64,000 bases of DNA, from positions 2,232,001 through 2,296,000 of the forward strand of contig CAVNZM010000003.1 in assembly GCA_963693365.1 (NCBI GenBank), in the 5' to 3' direction. Both the position numbers and the translations under genes were made by a program. Under the pieces are notes generated by a model. That model did no database searches. It was not told the DNA's origin and worked only from the letters and a program-made list of their open reading frames with translations. This stretch comes from Amoebidium appalachense (taxonomy: Eukaryota > Ichthyosporea). Shown one piece after another: positions 11,880 to 25,379 of the stretch. Position 1 is the first letter of the stretch; each line of letters begins with the position of its first letter.

Positions 11880-13871
11880 TTTTATTGTGCTATTTGGATA
11901 ATCTGTATTGATACAGTAAACGTGCCGGTGTATTTAGTCTAAATGAGAACTCTCGAACGGGTTTTTGCGCTGCTTTCAACGTGCTGTATAATCTTTCAAA
12001 TGCTTGCCAATATTCCCGGCGTGGTTTCACTTTTATGAATCTTATGACTACGGCGTAGTTCGTCATATTTTCTTCTCAGGCCATGCCGACTTGCCTATTT
12101 CCTGCCATTTTAAGCTTCAAATTGTCCTACAATCAAGTTGAGAAACTATCTACTCAACAGCGGGGCTGCTACTTGCATGATTTGGGTGACCACCCACACA
12201 TGATGTTCGTTGCTTGCTACAGCTGGGCATCTTTGATCACACCTGTGGGTTTTGTGAAATATCCCACATGGACTATATTACTGTGGTCATAAAAGGGTAA
12301 CTCGTTCATCTCTGCTATATACACAAAGTAAACGTGGCATAGTATGCCCCCTAAGCCCTTCCACTCCAAGTGAGATCTATGAAATGCCCTTTTTCTTGGC
12401 TCGCCACAGTGTGCATCGGCAATTTTGTTTCTGGTGGCCCGAGGCTTTCCTCTTCATAAAAGGTGATGGGCCATTCTCACTAGGATAGTCAACTAGTTGC
12501 ATGGAGGCGGAGAGGGGACGGTTACTCTCTGGGGTGGTTTTTGTGATTGTGTGTGTGTGTGTGAATTGGGGGGGAAGGGGGGGGGGGGGGGGGGGGGGGG
12601 GCCGGAGGGCAGGAAGGGAGGGGAGGGGGGAGGGGGGAGGGGGGGGGGGGGAAGGCTTCATTTGGTTATTTTGTTGTTTGAACTTTTGTTATGCCATCGA
12701 ACTGCTGATTGGATGTGGGCCATAAAGGGTAGGTATATAAGCCTGAGAAAGTGATGGAAAAATGACTTCATCGAACATGGTGATACGTCCCTTCCCCCCC
12801 CATCCCCCCTTCCCCACCTCCCTCCATCCCCATTCCCTCCCACACTGTCACGCACGCGCACACAAGCACACACACACACGTACACGGACACGCTCACACA
12901 CACATACACACACATGCGCGCATGTGCACACGCGTGCGAGAGTTCAGATTGACGGACATGAGCACACATGGAGCACCACTGTCCGTAGCTACCTCCTTCT
13001 TTCGCCTTTTGCCCTTCCTTCATCCTTTAATTTCCAGGCATCATCATCAGGCTCAGTGGACCACAACGGTTTGCCTTCCCTATTGTCTTCAATTTAAGAT
13101 TTTCTGGCTTGTCGCCTCCAAACATTCTATTGTTGAACTTCCTAACCGTAACGGGTTAAAAGGGGAGCCGAATGGTTGGGTCACGGTTGGGTGCGTAGGT
13201 GGGTGGATGGGTAGGGTGGTGGTGCCGGGGGGGGGGGGGGGGGGGGGGGGGGGGAGGGGGGTCGTCATCTGAACCAGAAAACAGCTGGAGGTAACCAACC
13301 ATCTATCGAAGATCATTGAAGTCTGAGTGGTAAGGACGGAAAATCAATCTGGCTGTCTCACGTTATATGTGTTCATGTTGGAAGCATGGAAACTGAGATC
13401 TGACTGACTAAAACAAACTAAACTGCAGACTCTGAGCAAATGGTGCTTCAAATGAAATACAACTTGAAACCTTCATATTTCACAGAATATGATTATTATG
13501 CAAATTATTCGATTTGTTTTTCAATCTATAACCCCCCCCCCCCCCCATCCCCTCCCCCCTCTTCCCCTCCCTCCCTGTCCCTTCCCCCCCTTCCCCCCCC
13601 CCCCTCCCCCTGCCCCCCCTCCCCTCCCCCCCCCTCCCCCCCCCCCCCCCCACCACCACCACCACCACCACCACTGGGCCACCACCATCACCACCACCGC
13701 AATCATGTGCTTTGTTCCCCCCCCCCCCTTCCCCCCTTCCCATGACACACACATCCTCACGGAAAAATGCCTTGAACAACTGAAACGGATTGAAAATTGG
13801 ACCCGATTAAATTAAAAGTAACATTGTCCCTGTGCGTTTTTTTCTGCATATACGGCTTGGTGTGAGCTCAG

Positions 13872-13930
<59 letters not shown>

Positions 13931-13965
13931 ACCCCCACCCCCCCCACCCCGGCCTCCCATTTAGG
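11880..13965 (+). repeat. 2.1 kb repeat unit A
   Basis: A full unit with all landmarks in order, about 2.09 kb. Confidence 0.7.
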
Positions 13966-14637
13966 CTATATATCTGTACTGATACAATGATCTTCGGTGT
14001 TTTTTGGAATTGGTATAAATGGGAACATTCGAACGAGCAGGCTTTCGCGCTTTCTTTAACGTGCTGAATAATGTGTCAGATACACCTCAATATTCTCGGC
14101 TTGGTTTCTTTTTTTTTTTTTTTTTAACGTTACTACTACGGCGCAGGTTGCCAGCAATTCTGCTCGGCAATGGCATGCCGAATGCCCCTTTTTTCTGCCA
14201 TTTTGCGCTTCAAATTGTCCCACAATCAAAGTCGAGAAACCATCTGCTTAATAATAGAGGGGCTACTGTTTGCATGATTTGGGTGACCACCCACACATGA
14301 TGCATGCTGCTTGCTGCAGCTCGGAAAGGAAATCGTCATAGACATGAAATGTCCCACGTTGGTGTCTATCGAGGATCATAAAAGGGTCACCCATACATCT
14401 CTGCTGAATACACAAAGTTAACATGGCATAGTTTGTCCCCTGCATCTATGCCATCCCAAGTGACTCGGATGTATGCCATGCCCTTTCTTTGCCCCTCCAA
14501 TGTGTATTTCTGTTTCTGATGGCCCGAATATCTCTGCTCCGTAAAAGGTGATGGGCCATTCTTCTAAAAATATTCACAGTGTTGCATTGGTTTGGGGGGG
14601 GGGGGGGGGGGGGGGGGTGGTTACTCGACTGGGGTGG

Positions 14638-14734
<97 letters not shown>

Positions 14735-15084
14735 CTGGCGGATGGGGGGTTGGGGATGGGGGTGGGGGGTAAAGATAAGTTTCTTTTGGTGATCGATTGT
14801 GCGGCCTGAAAATTTGTTGTGTGAATTGCTGGTTGGATGTGGGCCACTGGGTAGGTAGAAGGTAATGAGCTGCACAGCAAAAAAAGTGATATCATCTATT
14901 TACAGGTTGGTGATACGTCTCTTCCCCCCTCCGCACCCCTCATACACACACTCTCAAGAGCGTACACACACCTAACACACAAAAAAAGGTACGCACATAC
15001 ACGTGCACACGAGTACACATGCACACCCACACCCACGCACCACACGCCCAAGCAAAAACGTGTGCAATGCCATGCGCTTGCACG

Positions 15085-15153
<69 letters not shown>

Positions 15154-16040
15154 CAGACACACACAGACACACACACACACGCACACACACGCACACACAC
15201 AAACCCCCCCACACACAACACGCACGCACACAGCCCGCGCGCACGCACACGCGCACGCACACACAGTGCAGGTGTGCGCGCACGTGCACGCACGCACGCA
15301 CAGGTACATACACACACATGCGCACATATTCACGGGCATAAACACACACGAAGCACCTTTGTCCCACCACCTCCTCTCACTTTGCCCTTCCTTCTTCCTT
15401 TTCCAGGCATTCTCTTGGACCACAACTGTTTGCCTGCCCTACTGTCCTTCTTTTCTAAAAATTTTCCTCTTCACCCACACACATTCCTTTTTTTCAATTG
15501 TTTCCTAACTGCAAACACGTTATTGATGGGGCCTGATGGTTGGGTCACGCTTGGGTGGGTCGGTAGGTGGATGCGTAGGGTGGTGGTGGTGGCGGTGGGT
15601 GGGTGGGTGGGTTGGTGGGTGGATGCGCAGGGTGGTGGGGGAGGTGGGGGGAAGGGGGGGGGGGGGTCCATCTGCAGCAGAAAACAGCTGTAGGTAAACA
15701 TCCAATATCGAAGGTGATGACTGAGGGGTGAGGACGGAACATCGATCTGACTGCTTTATACGTTCATGGTGAAAGGCTAAAATTGAGATCTTTTTGGCTA
15801 AAGAGAAACTAAGCTGCAGACTCTGAGCCCATGGCGTTTTAGCTGAAACACAACAGACACCTCATAATCCCACAGAAAAATAAATATCAATTGTTTGCCA
15901 ATCTTTAACCTCAACCCCCCCCCCCCCCCCCCCTCCCCATCTCCCGCCCCGAGACACACACATGTGCACGGGAAAAGAGATGTCAATATCGATTTTAGCC
16001 GGATTGGGGAAAGGACTTCACTTGAGATTTAACAGCATTA
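13966..16040 (+). repeat. 2.1 kb repeat unit B
   Basis: A full unit, about 2.08 kb. It includes a C run of about 59 at 13872-13930 on its left edge, (GT)n of nearly 100 bases at 14641-14733 and (CA)n at 15086-15145. Confidence 0.7.
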
Positions 16041-17270
16041 GTGCTAGAAATCTGTTTTGATCACTGTCGGTCTATTTGGAAGTAGTCTTATTGAGAACAC
16101 GATCTTTGTCCTGTTTTCAACGTGCTGAATATGTTATCGTTCAAACACTCGATGTCCCCACCATCGTTTTTCACTTTATGCATATTACTGCTATGGCGTA
16201 GGTCGCCATCAATTCTGCTCAGGCCATGCCGAATGGGCATTCATTTCTGCCATTTTGCATTTCAAAACGTCCCACAATCAAAGTCGAGAAATCATCTGCT
16301 CAACATTTTTGGGGCTACTGCTTGCATGATTTGGGTGACCATCCACACATGATGCCTGCTGCTTGCTGCAGCTTGGCATCTGAAATTCCAGCCTGTTTCG
16401 TGAAATTTATTGCTACGGTCATGAAAGGGTCACTCATACATCTCTGCTGAATTCGTACATACACAAAGTAAACGTGGCATAGTAGGTCCTCCGCATCCAT
16501 GTCCATCCCAAGTGAGACCTATGCATTGCCCTTTCTTTGCCCCTCCACTGTCTAGTTTTGCTTCTGATGATCCAAGTCTCTCTGCTCCATAAAAGGTGAT
16601 GGGCCATTCTACCCGAATTATCCATTTAGTTGCATTGGGAAGGGGGGGGGGGGGGGGGGGGGGGGGGGGGAGGGGTATAGGGAGGCTCCTTTTGGTGGTT
16701 GCTTTGCCTGCCTTTTGGCTACTCGAATTACATATTGTATGTGAGTCACAGGGTACATGCGCCTCAGAGGGTGATGAGCTGCAAAGCAAAAGAAACTCGG
16801 TGACCCTCCGCCGGGGGGGGGAGGGAGGGGGGAGGGGGGGGGGGGGGGGAGAGTGGGGGGCCGGGGGGAAGGGGGGGGGGGGGGAGGGGGAGGGGGGGAG
16901 GGGGGAGGGGTCATCTGCTCGCGCAAAAAAACAGCTGGGAGGTGATCTGAAAAGCAGACTCAGTAAGTGGCGCTTTAGTGCTAGTTGAAACTCAAAGGAG
17001 CCTTCATACTCAACAGAAAAATAACTATGCTTTTTTGGCAATCTTTAACCTCGAGCCCCTCCCCCCCCCCCCCCCCCCCCTGCACCCCCCCCATCTTCCT
17101 TCTCGTCCCCCCCCCCCAACCACCACCACAACCATGTGCCTTGTCCCCCCCCCCCCCCCTCCCCCCCCGCCCCTGCCCCCCCCCTCCCTCCCCTCTCCCC
17201 CGCACATAAATGCACGGAAAAAAGACAGTAACGTATTGTGAATATGACTCCAATAGGAAGTAGCGTTGTC
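16041..17270 (+). repeat. 2.1 kb repeat unit C, shortened
   Basis: Has the left landmarks and the AACAGCTGG-like landmark near 16930, but lacks the CACAACGG segment. It joins the next unit near 17270. Confidence 0.6.
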
Positions 17271-17333
17271 CTTTTGTTATTTTTCCGAAACCATTTAGTT
17301 GGAACGGGGGTGGTTACTCTCTGAGGTGGTGTT

Positions 17334-17378
<45 letters not shown>

Positions 17379-17865
17379 TGTGATGGTGGTGGGGGAGGGG
17401 GGAGGGGGGTAAAGACAGGCTCCTTTTGGTTATTGTGCCACCTCATTTTGTTATGTGAACTGCTGATTGGATGATTGGATGTGATATAAAGAGGTAGATG
17501 CGCTTGAGAAGGTGATGAGCTGCACAGCAAAAAAAACTCGGTGATTTTATTAATATTTATTGACAAGTTAGTCATACGTCCCCCCCCCCCCCCCCCCCCC
17601 TCCCCTTTCCCCCCCCCCCCCCCCCCCCCCCCCCTCCTCCGAGACCCCTCCCACAACACATTCTCGAACACACACACGACCTACGAACCCACAAATGCAC
17701 GCACATACACTTACACACAAGTACAAACTCAATCACACACAAGGCTTCGCCCACACACAGCACACCCACAAGCAAACAGACGCACGTGCACACACACACG
17801 CACGACCAAGCACACACACAAACGAGCAAGCACACACAAACACACGCACACACACACAGACACAT

Positions 17866-17948
<83 letters not shown>

Positions 17949-18452
17949 CTGGGCATATTCGCGCGCGTGAACACACATGCTGCAACCCTTCCCCACCTCC
18001 TCCTCTCTCTTCTTGCCCTTCCTTCATCCTTTCCAGGCGTTCCCTTGGACCACAACGGTTTGCCTTCCCTAATTTCCATTTTTCTAAAATAGTTATCTAT
18101 TCACCTCCACACATTCCCTTTTTGCTTCCTAACTGAAAATGTTTTTGTCATGTTGCTAACCTCCCCCCCCCCCCCTCCCCCCCCGCTCACCCCCCTCCCC
18201 CTCCTCCCCCCCCCCCCTCCCCCCCCCCGCATCCTCCCACCCACTCTCCCCCCCCCCCTCTCTACTCCCCCCCCCCCCCCCCCCTTCTCCCCCCGGCTCA
18301 CACATACACACGGAAAAAGGCCAACATGAAACGGATTGTGATTTGGAATCCAATTGAAAGTAAGACTGTCACAGCTGTGCGTTTTTTTTGCGTATACGGC
18401 GTGGTGTGAGCCCCCCCCCCCACCTCCTCCACCCCCTCCTCCACCCCCTCCG

Positions 18453-18491
<39 letters not shown>

Positions 18492-19690
18492 GCCCCTCCC
18501 ATTGAGCATCAAGTATCCGATAGGTACGTTTGAGAATGAGATCAACTCCACAGCAAAAAGCTCGGCGATTTCATCTAACAATTTCTAATTTCATCTAATA
18601 ACCGTTGTCGGTGATCCATCTATTAACAGGTTGGTGGTACGTCCCCCCTCCCCCCCCCCCTCCCCCCCCCTCCCCCCCCCCCCCCCCCCCGCCCCCCCGC
18701 ACCGGGTCCCCATCTCCACTCCCCCCTCAATGGCCATCCTCTCCCACACACCCATTCACGAGCACCCACAAACCCTGTGTCCGCAAATGCACAATTGCAA
18801 AGCCACACGCACGCACGCGCATACACGCATATTTGTGGGTGTGAACGCACATGGAGCAGCCCTGTCCCCACCTCCTCCTCTTTTTTCTTGCCTTTTCTTC
18901 ATTTTTTTCCAGGCATTTTCAGTGGACCACAACGGTTTGACCTCCCTATTGTCTTCAAATTTAACACGTTTTTTGGCTTGTCACCTCGAGGCTTTCCTTA
19001 ATTCCTTCCGAACAATCAAAAAGGCTAACGTGGGGGCCGGGTGGTTAATGCACGGGTGGGTGAGTGGGTGGGTGGTGGTGATGGGTGGGGGAGGAGGGGG
19101 GGGGGGGGGGGGGGGGTTCGTCTGCAGCAGAAAACAGCTGGAGGTAACCCGGCCATTTATCGAAGGTGATAACTGGGTAATGAGGACGGAAGTTGATCTG
19201 GCTGTCGCGTTATAATGTTCATGTTGGTCCAAAACTGAGTTTTGATTGGCTAAAAACAAAGTTAACTGCAGACTCTGACCCGCTGGCGCTTTTTGAAACA
19301 CTGTGACAACGAAGCCTTCGCATTTCACAGAAATATAATTATGCAATTTTTGCCAACTTGCTAACCTCAACCCCCCCCCCCCCCCCCCAACACACACACA
19401 CACGCACCCCAAACCACCACCACAACCATGTGCTTTGTCCCCCCCCTCCCCCCCCCCCCCCCCTCCCCCCGGACTCACACACACACACCGTGAGGGAAAA
19501 AAAGGAAACAACAAACTGATTGTGATTTCGACTCCAATTGAAAGTAAGATTGTCTCTGTGCCTTTTTTCTGCATTTACGGCGTGGTGTGAGCCCTTCCCC
19601 CCTCCCCCTGTCACCCCCCCCCCCCCCCCCCCCCTCCCCGTTCTCCCTACACCCCCCTCCCCCCCCCCCTCCCCCCGGTCACCCTCTCCC
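17271..19690 (+). repeat. 2.1 kb repeat unit D, composite
   Basis: Lacks the left landmarks and contains the CACAACGG segment twice (about 18045 and 18924) and the GGCGTGGTGTGAGC landmark twice. It looks like unequal recombination between two units. Confidence 0.6.
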
Positions 19691-20395
19691 ATTAGGCAAC
19701 AAGTATCATTAGTGCTAAATATTTGTATTGATACAGAGACTGTCGGTGTACTTGAAATTAGTCTCAATCAGACCACTCGAATTGGCTCTTGCTTTAATGT
19801 GCTGAATAATATTTCAAATTACATTTCGGCATCCCTGGTGTGGTTTCACTTTTACGAGCCAGGCTGACCTAAACATTTTTCTGCCATTTTGTGTTTCAAA
19901 TTGTCCCACAATCAAAGTCGAGAAACCAACTACCGTAGCACTCCGGGAGCTACTTCATGCATGATTTGGGTGACCACCCACACATGATGCCTGCTGCTTG
20001 CTAGCTGCAGTTCGAGATCTCTCATAGCCATGATCGTGAAATAACCACGTGGATTTATTGCTGTGGGCATGACAAGGTCATCCATTTATCTCTGCTGAAT
20101 CCACAAGAATGTCGCATAGTATATCCCCTGCATCCCTGCCACCCCAAGTGAGATTCTATCTATGCAATGCCCCTTCTTTGCCCTTCCAAAGAGCACATTT
20201 CTGTTTCTGATGGTCGAAGTATCTCTGCTATATAAAAGGTGATGGGCCCTTCTCCCTTCAATGATCAATTTAGTTCTGCATATACGGTTTGGTATGCCCA
20301 CCTTCCCGGCCCTCCCCCCCCCCCCCCCCCCTCCCCCCCCCCCCTCCCCCTTCCGCCCCCTCATCCTATTACATAAGCATCAAGTATCATTAGGC
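19691..20395 (+). repeat. 2.1 kb repeat unit E, truncated
   Basis: Starts like unit A, then jumps at about 20275 directly to the right-hand landmark TATACGGTTTGGTATGCCC, so the middle is deleted. Confidence 0.6.
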
Positions 20396-21735
20396 ATTTT
20401 TGAATTTGAAATGGGAGGTGGGCCGTAGTAAGTACCACCATCACCAACATTAAGTTTGTACTAAGTCTTCTTCCCTTCGTTTTAACCAGCAATTCGAATT
20501 TCCACAAAGTTAGGGCATATCTATCATGCATAACATGTCGCTGGGAGTGTGCGTCTGCAAATATATGCCGTGTAGACGTGGGACCCTGTGTGTATGTGTC
20601 CGTAAGGTGGGTGGGCATTCGGAACTGCTAATCATTGTTGTGGCCTGACAGTGTGCAAGTAAACGTTGTGCCACATGTGCAAGCTGTGTGGACGCAATGC
20701 GCTTTGCATGTGGAAAATTACGATGCATTTCACGTTTGTGCTAGAGAAAAGGGTGTGTGCGCACGTGTGGGTGTCACTCTGCATGTATGTCTCCGTGCGT
20801 GTTTGCCTGCGTGTGTGTTTGTGTGCATATGTGTGCATGAGTTGTGAGTGTGTGTGTGTGTCAGTGATTGAGAGAGCTCCCAGCGCATGTGCCTTCCGTG
20901 GCATATGTGTCTGAATTGCGATAATATGTGTGTGTGTGTGTTTCTGTTGTTCAGTTGCAAATGAAGAGCATGCATGATGGCGCATGATGCGTGGATGAAA
21001 TTGCGTCAGACAAATAACCGGGGGGGAGGGAGGGGAGGGGGGGGGGGGGGGGGGGGATAGATAAAGAGCGAAAAGAGGGCGAGGTGGTGGTGGTGGTGTG
21101 ATGGTGGTGGTGGTGGGGGGGGTGGGGGGGGAGGGGGATAAGGGGAAGCAGCTAGAGAGGCCGAAAAAGGAATTCAGAATGTGTGCCACGTGTGTGTGCG
21201 CGCATCATTATGTGACACCATAGAGAATAGCATATTACCCTACGGCAGTCCGATACAGTGAGCGTATTGGAGAGCGTGCGCGCAAGGTGTGTGCGCCTGC
21301 GTGTGCAAGGGTGCTTTACTGTACATCGTCGAGTCTCAGAAATCAGTGGTCATGAGCAACCAGTCATTGCGGTCTCGGTATAAGATCTGAAAGGGTGTAA
21401 AGAGGGGGAGGCCCCCACGGGCCAGCGATCGTTTCCCGGGGATGGGGGGGGGGGGGGGGGGGGGGGGGATGTTTAGGCAGCCTAGCTAGCTAGTAAGCAG
21501 GTCCAGTTTGACGCAGGGCCTGATAATTGATACCAATTAGTGGATGTAGAGATGGTGCCAATGCCAATACTTTCAAGTTCGTATCCAATATACAGTTAGT
21601 AATATATCCTAATTAGTCATATTTGGGTAGCCCCCTCCTCCCCCCTCCCCAGCCAGCGGAGGGGTGGTTATTCCCCCCCCCCTCCCCCCCCCCCCCCAAC
21701 TTACTACTACCCCCCTCTCCGTTTCAAAATCAAAA
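20396..21735. other. Spacer without recognised gene
   Basis: GT-rich and unique DNA with G tracts near 21021-21056, 21114-21137 and 21444-21468. No domain-bearing frame was found. Confidence 0.4.
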
Positions 21736-21809
21736 AAGCCTTAATTAGTGCTACCTATTGCACACGTATCTGTATGTATTGGTGATACAGTGAATGTCGG
21801 TATATTTTT
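21736..21809 (+). repeat. Left fragment of an interrupted 2.1 kb repeat unit
   Basis: Reads TTAGTGCTACC ... GATACAGTGAATGTCGG, matching the left edge of units A to E, and stops exactly at the transposon array. Its continuation is found at 54696. Confidence 0.75.
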
Positions 21810-21833
21810 GGGGGGGTGCGGCATGCCAGGAGC
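21804..21833 (+). repeat. Left flank motif and left inverted repeat of transposon array
   Basis: TATTTTTGG spans 21803-21811. The same nine bases occur at 54689-54697 on the far side of the array and are the candidate target-site duplication (7 to 9 bp, depending on which G bases belong to the element). Confidence 0.7.
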
Positions 21834-22035
21834 TACTACTAGAGAGAAGGGGGGGTATGATTGGAGGGGGGGGTGTTCAGCTAACCTTATATGGATAAAG
21901 CAAAGTTACAAGGATTCAAGCCATTGGTTGGGCAAGACCCCTTTTGCCGAATATGGATAACAGATCATACACTGCTGTAGGCGGCGGTCAGGAATTGGCG
22001 CGCTCTTTACTGGTCACAACCAGTCCGGGAAGGCC

Positions 22036-22083
22036 ATGAGCAGCATTGCCGAGCACACTGGAATACGGGAATGTTTGCGGTAA
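22036..22083 (+). CDS. Upstream mini-ORF in transposon leader
   Basis: ATG at 22036 opens a 15-codon frame ending TAA just before the main ATG at 22130. It recurs in copies 2 and 3. It might limit translation of the transposase, or it may be chance. Confidence 0.25.
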   Translation: MSSIAEHTGIRECLR

Positions 22084-23234
22084 CGTAGTCGCACTAGGGG
22101 GGCAGGGGGCCAGGCCCCAAGTGTTTAAAATGAAGCCAGGCTGCCCTAAGGGCACAACACAGCGCCCTGGGCATAAAACAGGCGGAGCTAGGGAGGGAGC
22201 TGGGCGCAAAAAAAAAGATGCTGCATTTGTTCAGCCTTTAGCGAACTTTGCAGGTTTTGGGACGGCAAACAAAGCTGTTTTGCAGGAACTAAACGTAAAC
22301 GTACAACCCGAACAGCCCCCTCTATCTAAGGCCGCCGACATAAGGGCCCGTGTAGTTGAGGCAGGTAGCGTCCATTCGTTACCAAGAGAAATGGATCGGG
22401 CCCCTGCTCCACACCCACCAGACATACAGGTGCAACCCGACGAGGAACCTTTGCTAAATGCAGCAGCAGATGCGTACCGGGTAGACGAGGATGAAGGGGA
22501 GGAAGAGGGAGAAGATAATACGGACGGGGATGACGGTGGAGAGGAGTTTTCTGACGCGGCGGGCGAAACAATCAAGTCGCACCTGCACACAGTGAAAGAG
22601 AGTCTCAAAGATGAGAAGACGCCTGTGGGGTGGCATCTTCCACCTCCCATTATAGGCTTTAAATTTGGGGGCGATCCAGCGCCTTTCTACAAGGTGGTGC
22701 CGTGCCCCTTCGATGATCACTACGTGGACCCCCACAACCACCCCAACCCACACCGTACTTCTCGCAATGGGTTCATGAGCAACCCCGTAGGACGGCGTGT
22801 TATCGACTTTGACAGCTGCTACTACATTATCACGGCCCGGTACTTTTGTGACACATGCAAAAAAAACTTTGCCGGCACAAACCCCCAGACAATTAAACGC
22901 CTTCCACTCTTCATGCGTGATCAGTTTCCGGCCTACCTTAGCCACCGCAGTGGGCTCGACCTAAAGGTGGTAACATTGTTGCGTGCACTGGCAGACAAAG
23001 GTGTGGGCCCAAACGCCTTTGCCACCCTCCTCTCGGAGCTCCACAAGCAGCGATACGACGAGCAGCGGCTCCTGTATTACTCGAGGGCGCTGCATTGGAC
23101 CAAGTATGAACTCAAAAAGCGTAACGATTTCCGCCCCCACGACCAGCGCCTGACAGAACTTCCCCCAGAGGAGCAGGCGGCTAAGTTCTCGGCGTTTGGT
23201 GACAAAAATGGTTACGCTGGACATGTGCCTTCAG

Positions 23235-23475
23235 GCAAGTGTGCACTGCATTTTGGGTGTGTAAATGGTCCCCATTGTTTTGTATGCACGTGCTTGGGCA
23301 TTTTTTGGGTTGGCTTGGTAGGGTTTTGTTTTATTATTTTTTATTTTTTTTTTAGGGGGGGGGGGGGACTTGGAAATGGGTTTTGGAAGTGTGGTCAATA
23401 AGTTTCTATTATGGTGGTGGTGGATGTGTGGTGGTGGATGTGCGCCTGTGAGTGTGCGTGTACTTGTGGGTCCGT

Positions 23476-23506
<31 letters not shown>

Positions 23507-23774
23507 GGGGGGGGGGAGGGGGGAGGGGGGACATGGTGATGGATTAGGTGGTGGTGGTGGCAATCAGTCATGGTGGTGGTGGTGGTGGTGGTGGTGGTGG
23601 GGGGGGGGGGGGGGGGGGGGGGGAGGGCAGAGGGATCATCAGAGGGGTGAAAGCATAACGGTCCATGTACCAGTGAGTGTGCTTGGGAAATCGTGGAGAA
23701 CTGTTATGCCTGAAATTAGATGGTGGGTGTGCGCATGTGTGTCTGTGTGTGTTGGGGGAAAGGAGGTGGAGAGG

Positions 23775-23826
<52 letters not shown>

Positions 23827-24210
23827 GGGCACATGGTGGTAGACTGGATCTTGGTGGCGGTACTTAATGGTTATTATAGTAGTGGCAGGAGGGTGTGGGG
23901 GGAAGGGCAAACGGACGTGCAGGGGACAAACTGCAGATGGGGCACAAAGGGGAAAGAAGGTGAAAGTTGGTGCAATGACTTGGAGGGTTTGCGCGCGCCG
24001 GGAGGCGGGGGGAGGGGGGGGGGGGGGGGGGGGAGGGGGGGGGGGGGGGGGCAAACGGCCGGAGATGGGTGTGTAGCGTTTTTGAGATGGGAAAAGCCAT
24101 ACAGACTTACGAAAATACAGAGAGGTGAGATGAACACGAGGGACTAGAGGGAATGGGGGGGATGGTCCTGATGGGAGGGTGGTGGAGTTCTAACAGTACT
24201 TGGGGTTCAG
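23235..24210. repeat. Transposase intron 1 with G, GT and GGT tracts
   Basis: Phase-1 intron with a GC donor (AG|GCAAGT) and a TTCAG acceptor. It holds at least five long G or GGT tracts. The joined codons read on into a recognisable family segment. Confidence 0.75.
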
Positions 24211-24399
24211 GCAAATACCTGAGTGCCGTGTATACTGAGTTCAGCGACCGCACGGCAAAGTACCAGAGCCTGGACACGCAGCTCAAGCCCGTAAACAACG
24301 TGCTCAAGGCCGACCACACCTTCCAAATTGGGAAGCTCACCGGCATCAATGGGGAGCCTCTGTACCGAGGCCTATGGACTTGTGTAAACGAGCTTGGCG

Positions 24400-24751
24400 G
24401 TGTGTGGTCCCTCCTCTTCTCCCCCCTCCCCCCACTCTCCCCCAGGCCCCCTCTCCCCCCTCCCCCCCCCCCCACACACCCCCACCCCCCCCCCCCCCCC
24501 ACACACACACACACACACGCCCCCCCCCCTCCCCCCCCCCCCCCCCCCTCCCCCCTCTAGGGCCTTTAAATCTCTTAGGCTCCACATTTAATGAGGTGGC
24601 ACACTGTGAGTAGAGGTTTGTAGTATGTGGGTTTTGGGGACAATTCTTGCCCTGTCGAGCAAAAACTAGGAAGCTCCAGATATGTGTGTATGTGTTTTTG
24701 CTGGGTAGAGATTGGGGTGGGCTGGGGTGGAGCTTTCTTTTGGCGGGGAAT

Positions 24752-24788
<37 letters not shown>

Positions 24789-25379
24789 GGGGGGGGGGGG
24801 GGGGGGGCAAGCTTCTGCCAAGCAGAATGGGAGTAGGGGCCAGTGATTGCAAGGGATGCAGGGGGGGGGGGGGGGGGGGGGGGAGAGACACCACCGTCGG
24901 GGTTGAAGGTAGAGAGGGCAAGAGGCCCGGGGTGGGGTGGGGTGGGGGGGGGGGGGGGGGACAGTAGGTGCCATATGGAGGGCTGTCCCATGGTTTGGGG
25001 GGAGGGGGAGTGGGGAAGGATCGTGGGCACATGGGTTTGGGGGGAAGGCAGAGAGGGGGAAAGGATTGTGATCACAAGGGTTTAGGGGGAGGAGGGGGGA
25101 AGGATTGTAGGTACATGGGTTTAGGGGGGGAGGGGGGGGGGAAGATTTTGGGGGAAAGGGAGGCCTGGGGAAAGTATGTGGGCACATGGGTTTGGGGGGA
25201 AGGAGGGGGAAGGGTTTTGGGGGAGAGGGAGGGGAAAGTATGTGGGCACATGGGTTTGGGGGGAGGGAGGGGGAAAGGATTGTGTGGGCACTGAAGTCTC
25301 GTGAAGGGCCATGTGGTAAGGGAAGCTAGAACATGCATGGCCGCTCGGAGATGCCCTCTCACACAGTGCGGCACCCCAG
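24400..25379. repeat. Transposase intron 2, C tract then G tracts
   Basis: GT-AG phase-1 intron. C and CA tracts lie just inside the donor (24420-24558). G tracts lie in the rest, followed by a tandem array of about 50-60 bp units with ACATGGGTTTGGGGGGA at about 25028-25262. Confidence 0.75.

Larger units (their letters stand above)
11880..20395. repeat. Array of about 2.1 kb repeat units, rearranged
   Basis: The same ordered landmarks recur: GTCGGTGTATTTGGAATT-like (11915, 13994, 16068, 19742); GATTTGGGTGACCACCC (about 12180, 14276, 16328, 19962); GATGGGCCATTCT (12466, 14551, 16599, about 20240); G tract with (GT)n; CATAC/TACGTCCC with C tract and (CA)n; GGACCACAACGGTTTGCC (about 13058, 15417, 18045, 18924); CAGAAAACAGCTGGAGGTAA (13268, 15674, 19128); GCAGACTCTGA (13425, 15817, 19269); ACGGCGTGGTGTGAGCC (about 18395, 19575; variants at 13850 and 20283). 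Units A and B keep the full order; later units are truncated or recombined. No coding sequence is evident. It may be a satellite or a large non-autonomous element. Confidence 0.8.

Noticed and set aside
24561-24610. Possible extra exon after the CTCTAG acceptor-like site in intron 2
   Set aside because: It would break the join between VNELG and EIRAQAFT, which fits the transposase family pattern; the intron boundaries at 24400 and 25379 are in phase without it.
25028-25262. CRISPR-like direct repeats (ACATGGGTTTGGGGGGA)
   Set aside because: They are purine-rich tandem repeats inside a spliced intron with no true spacers, in a eukaryotic context.
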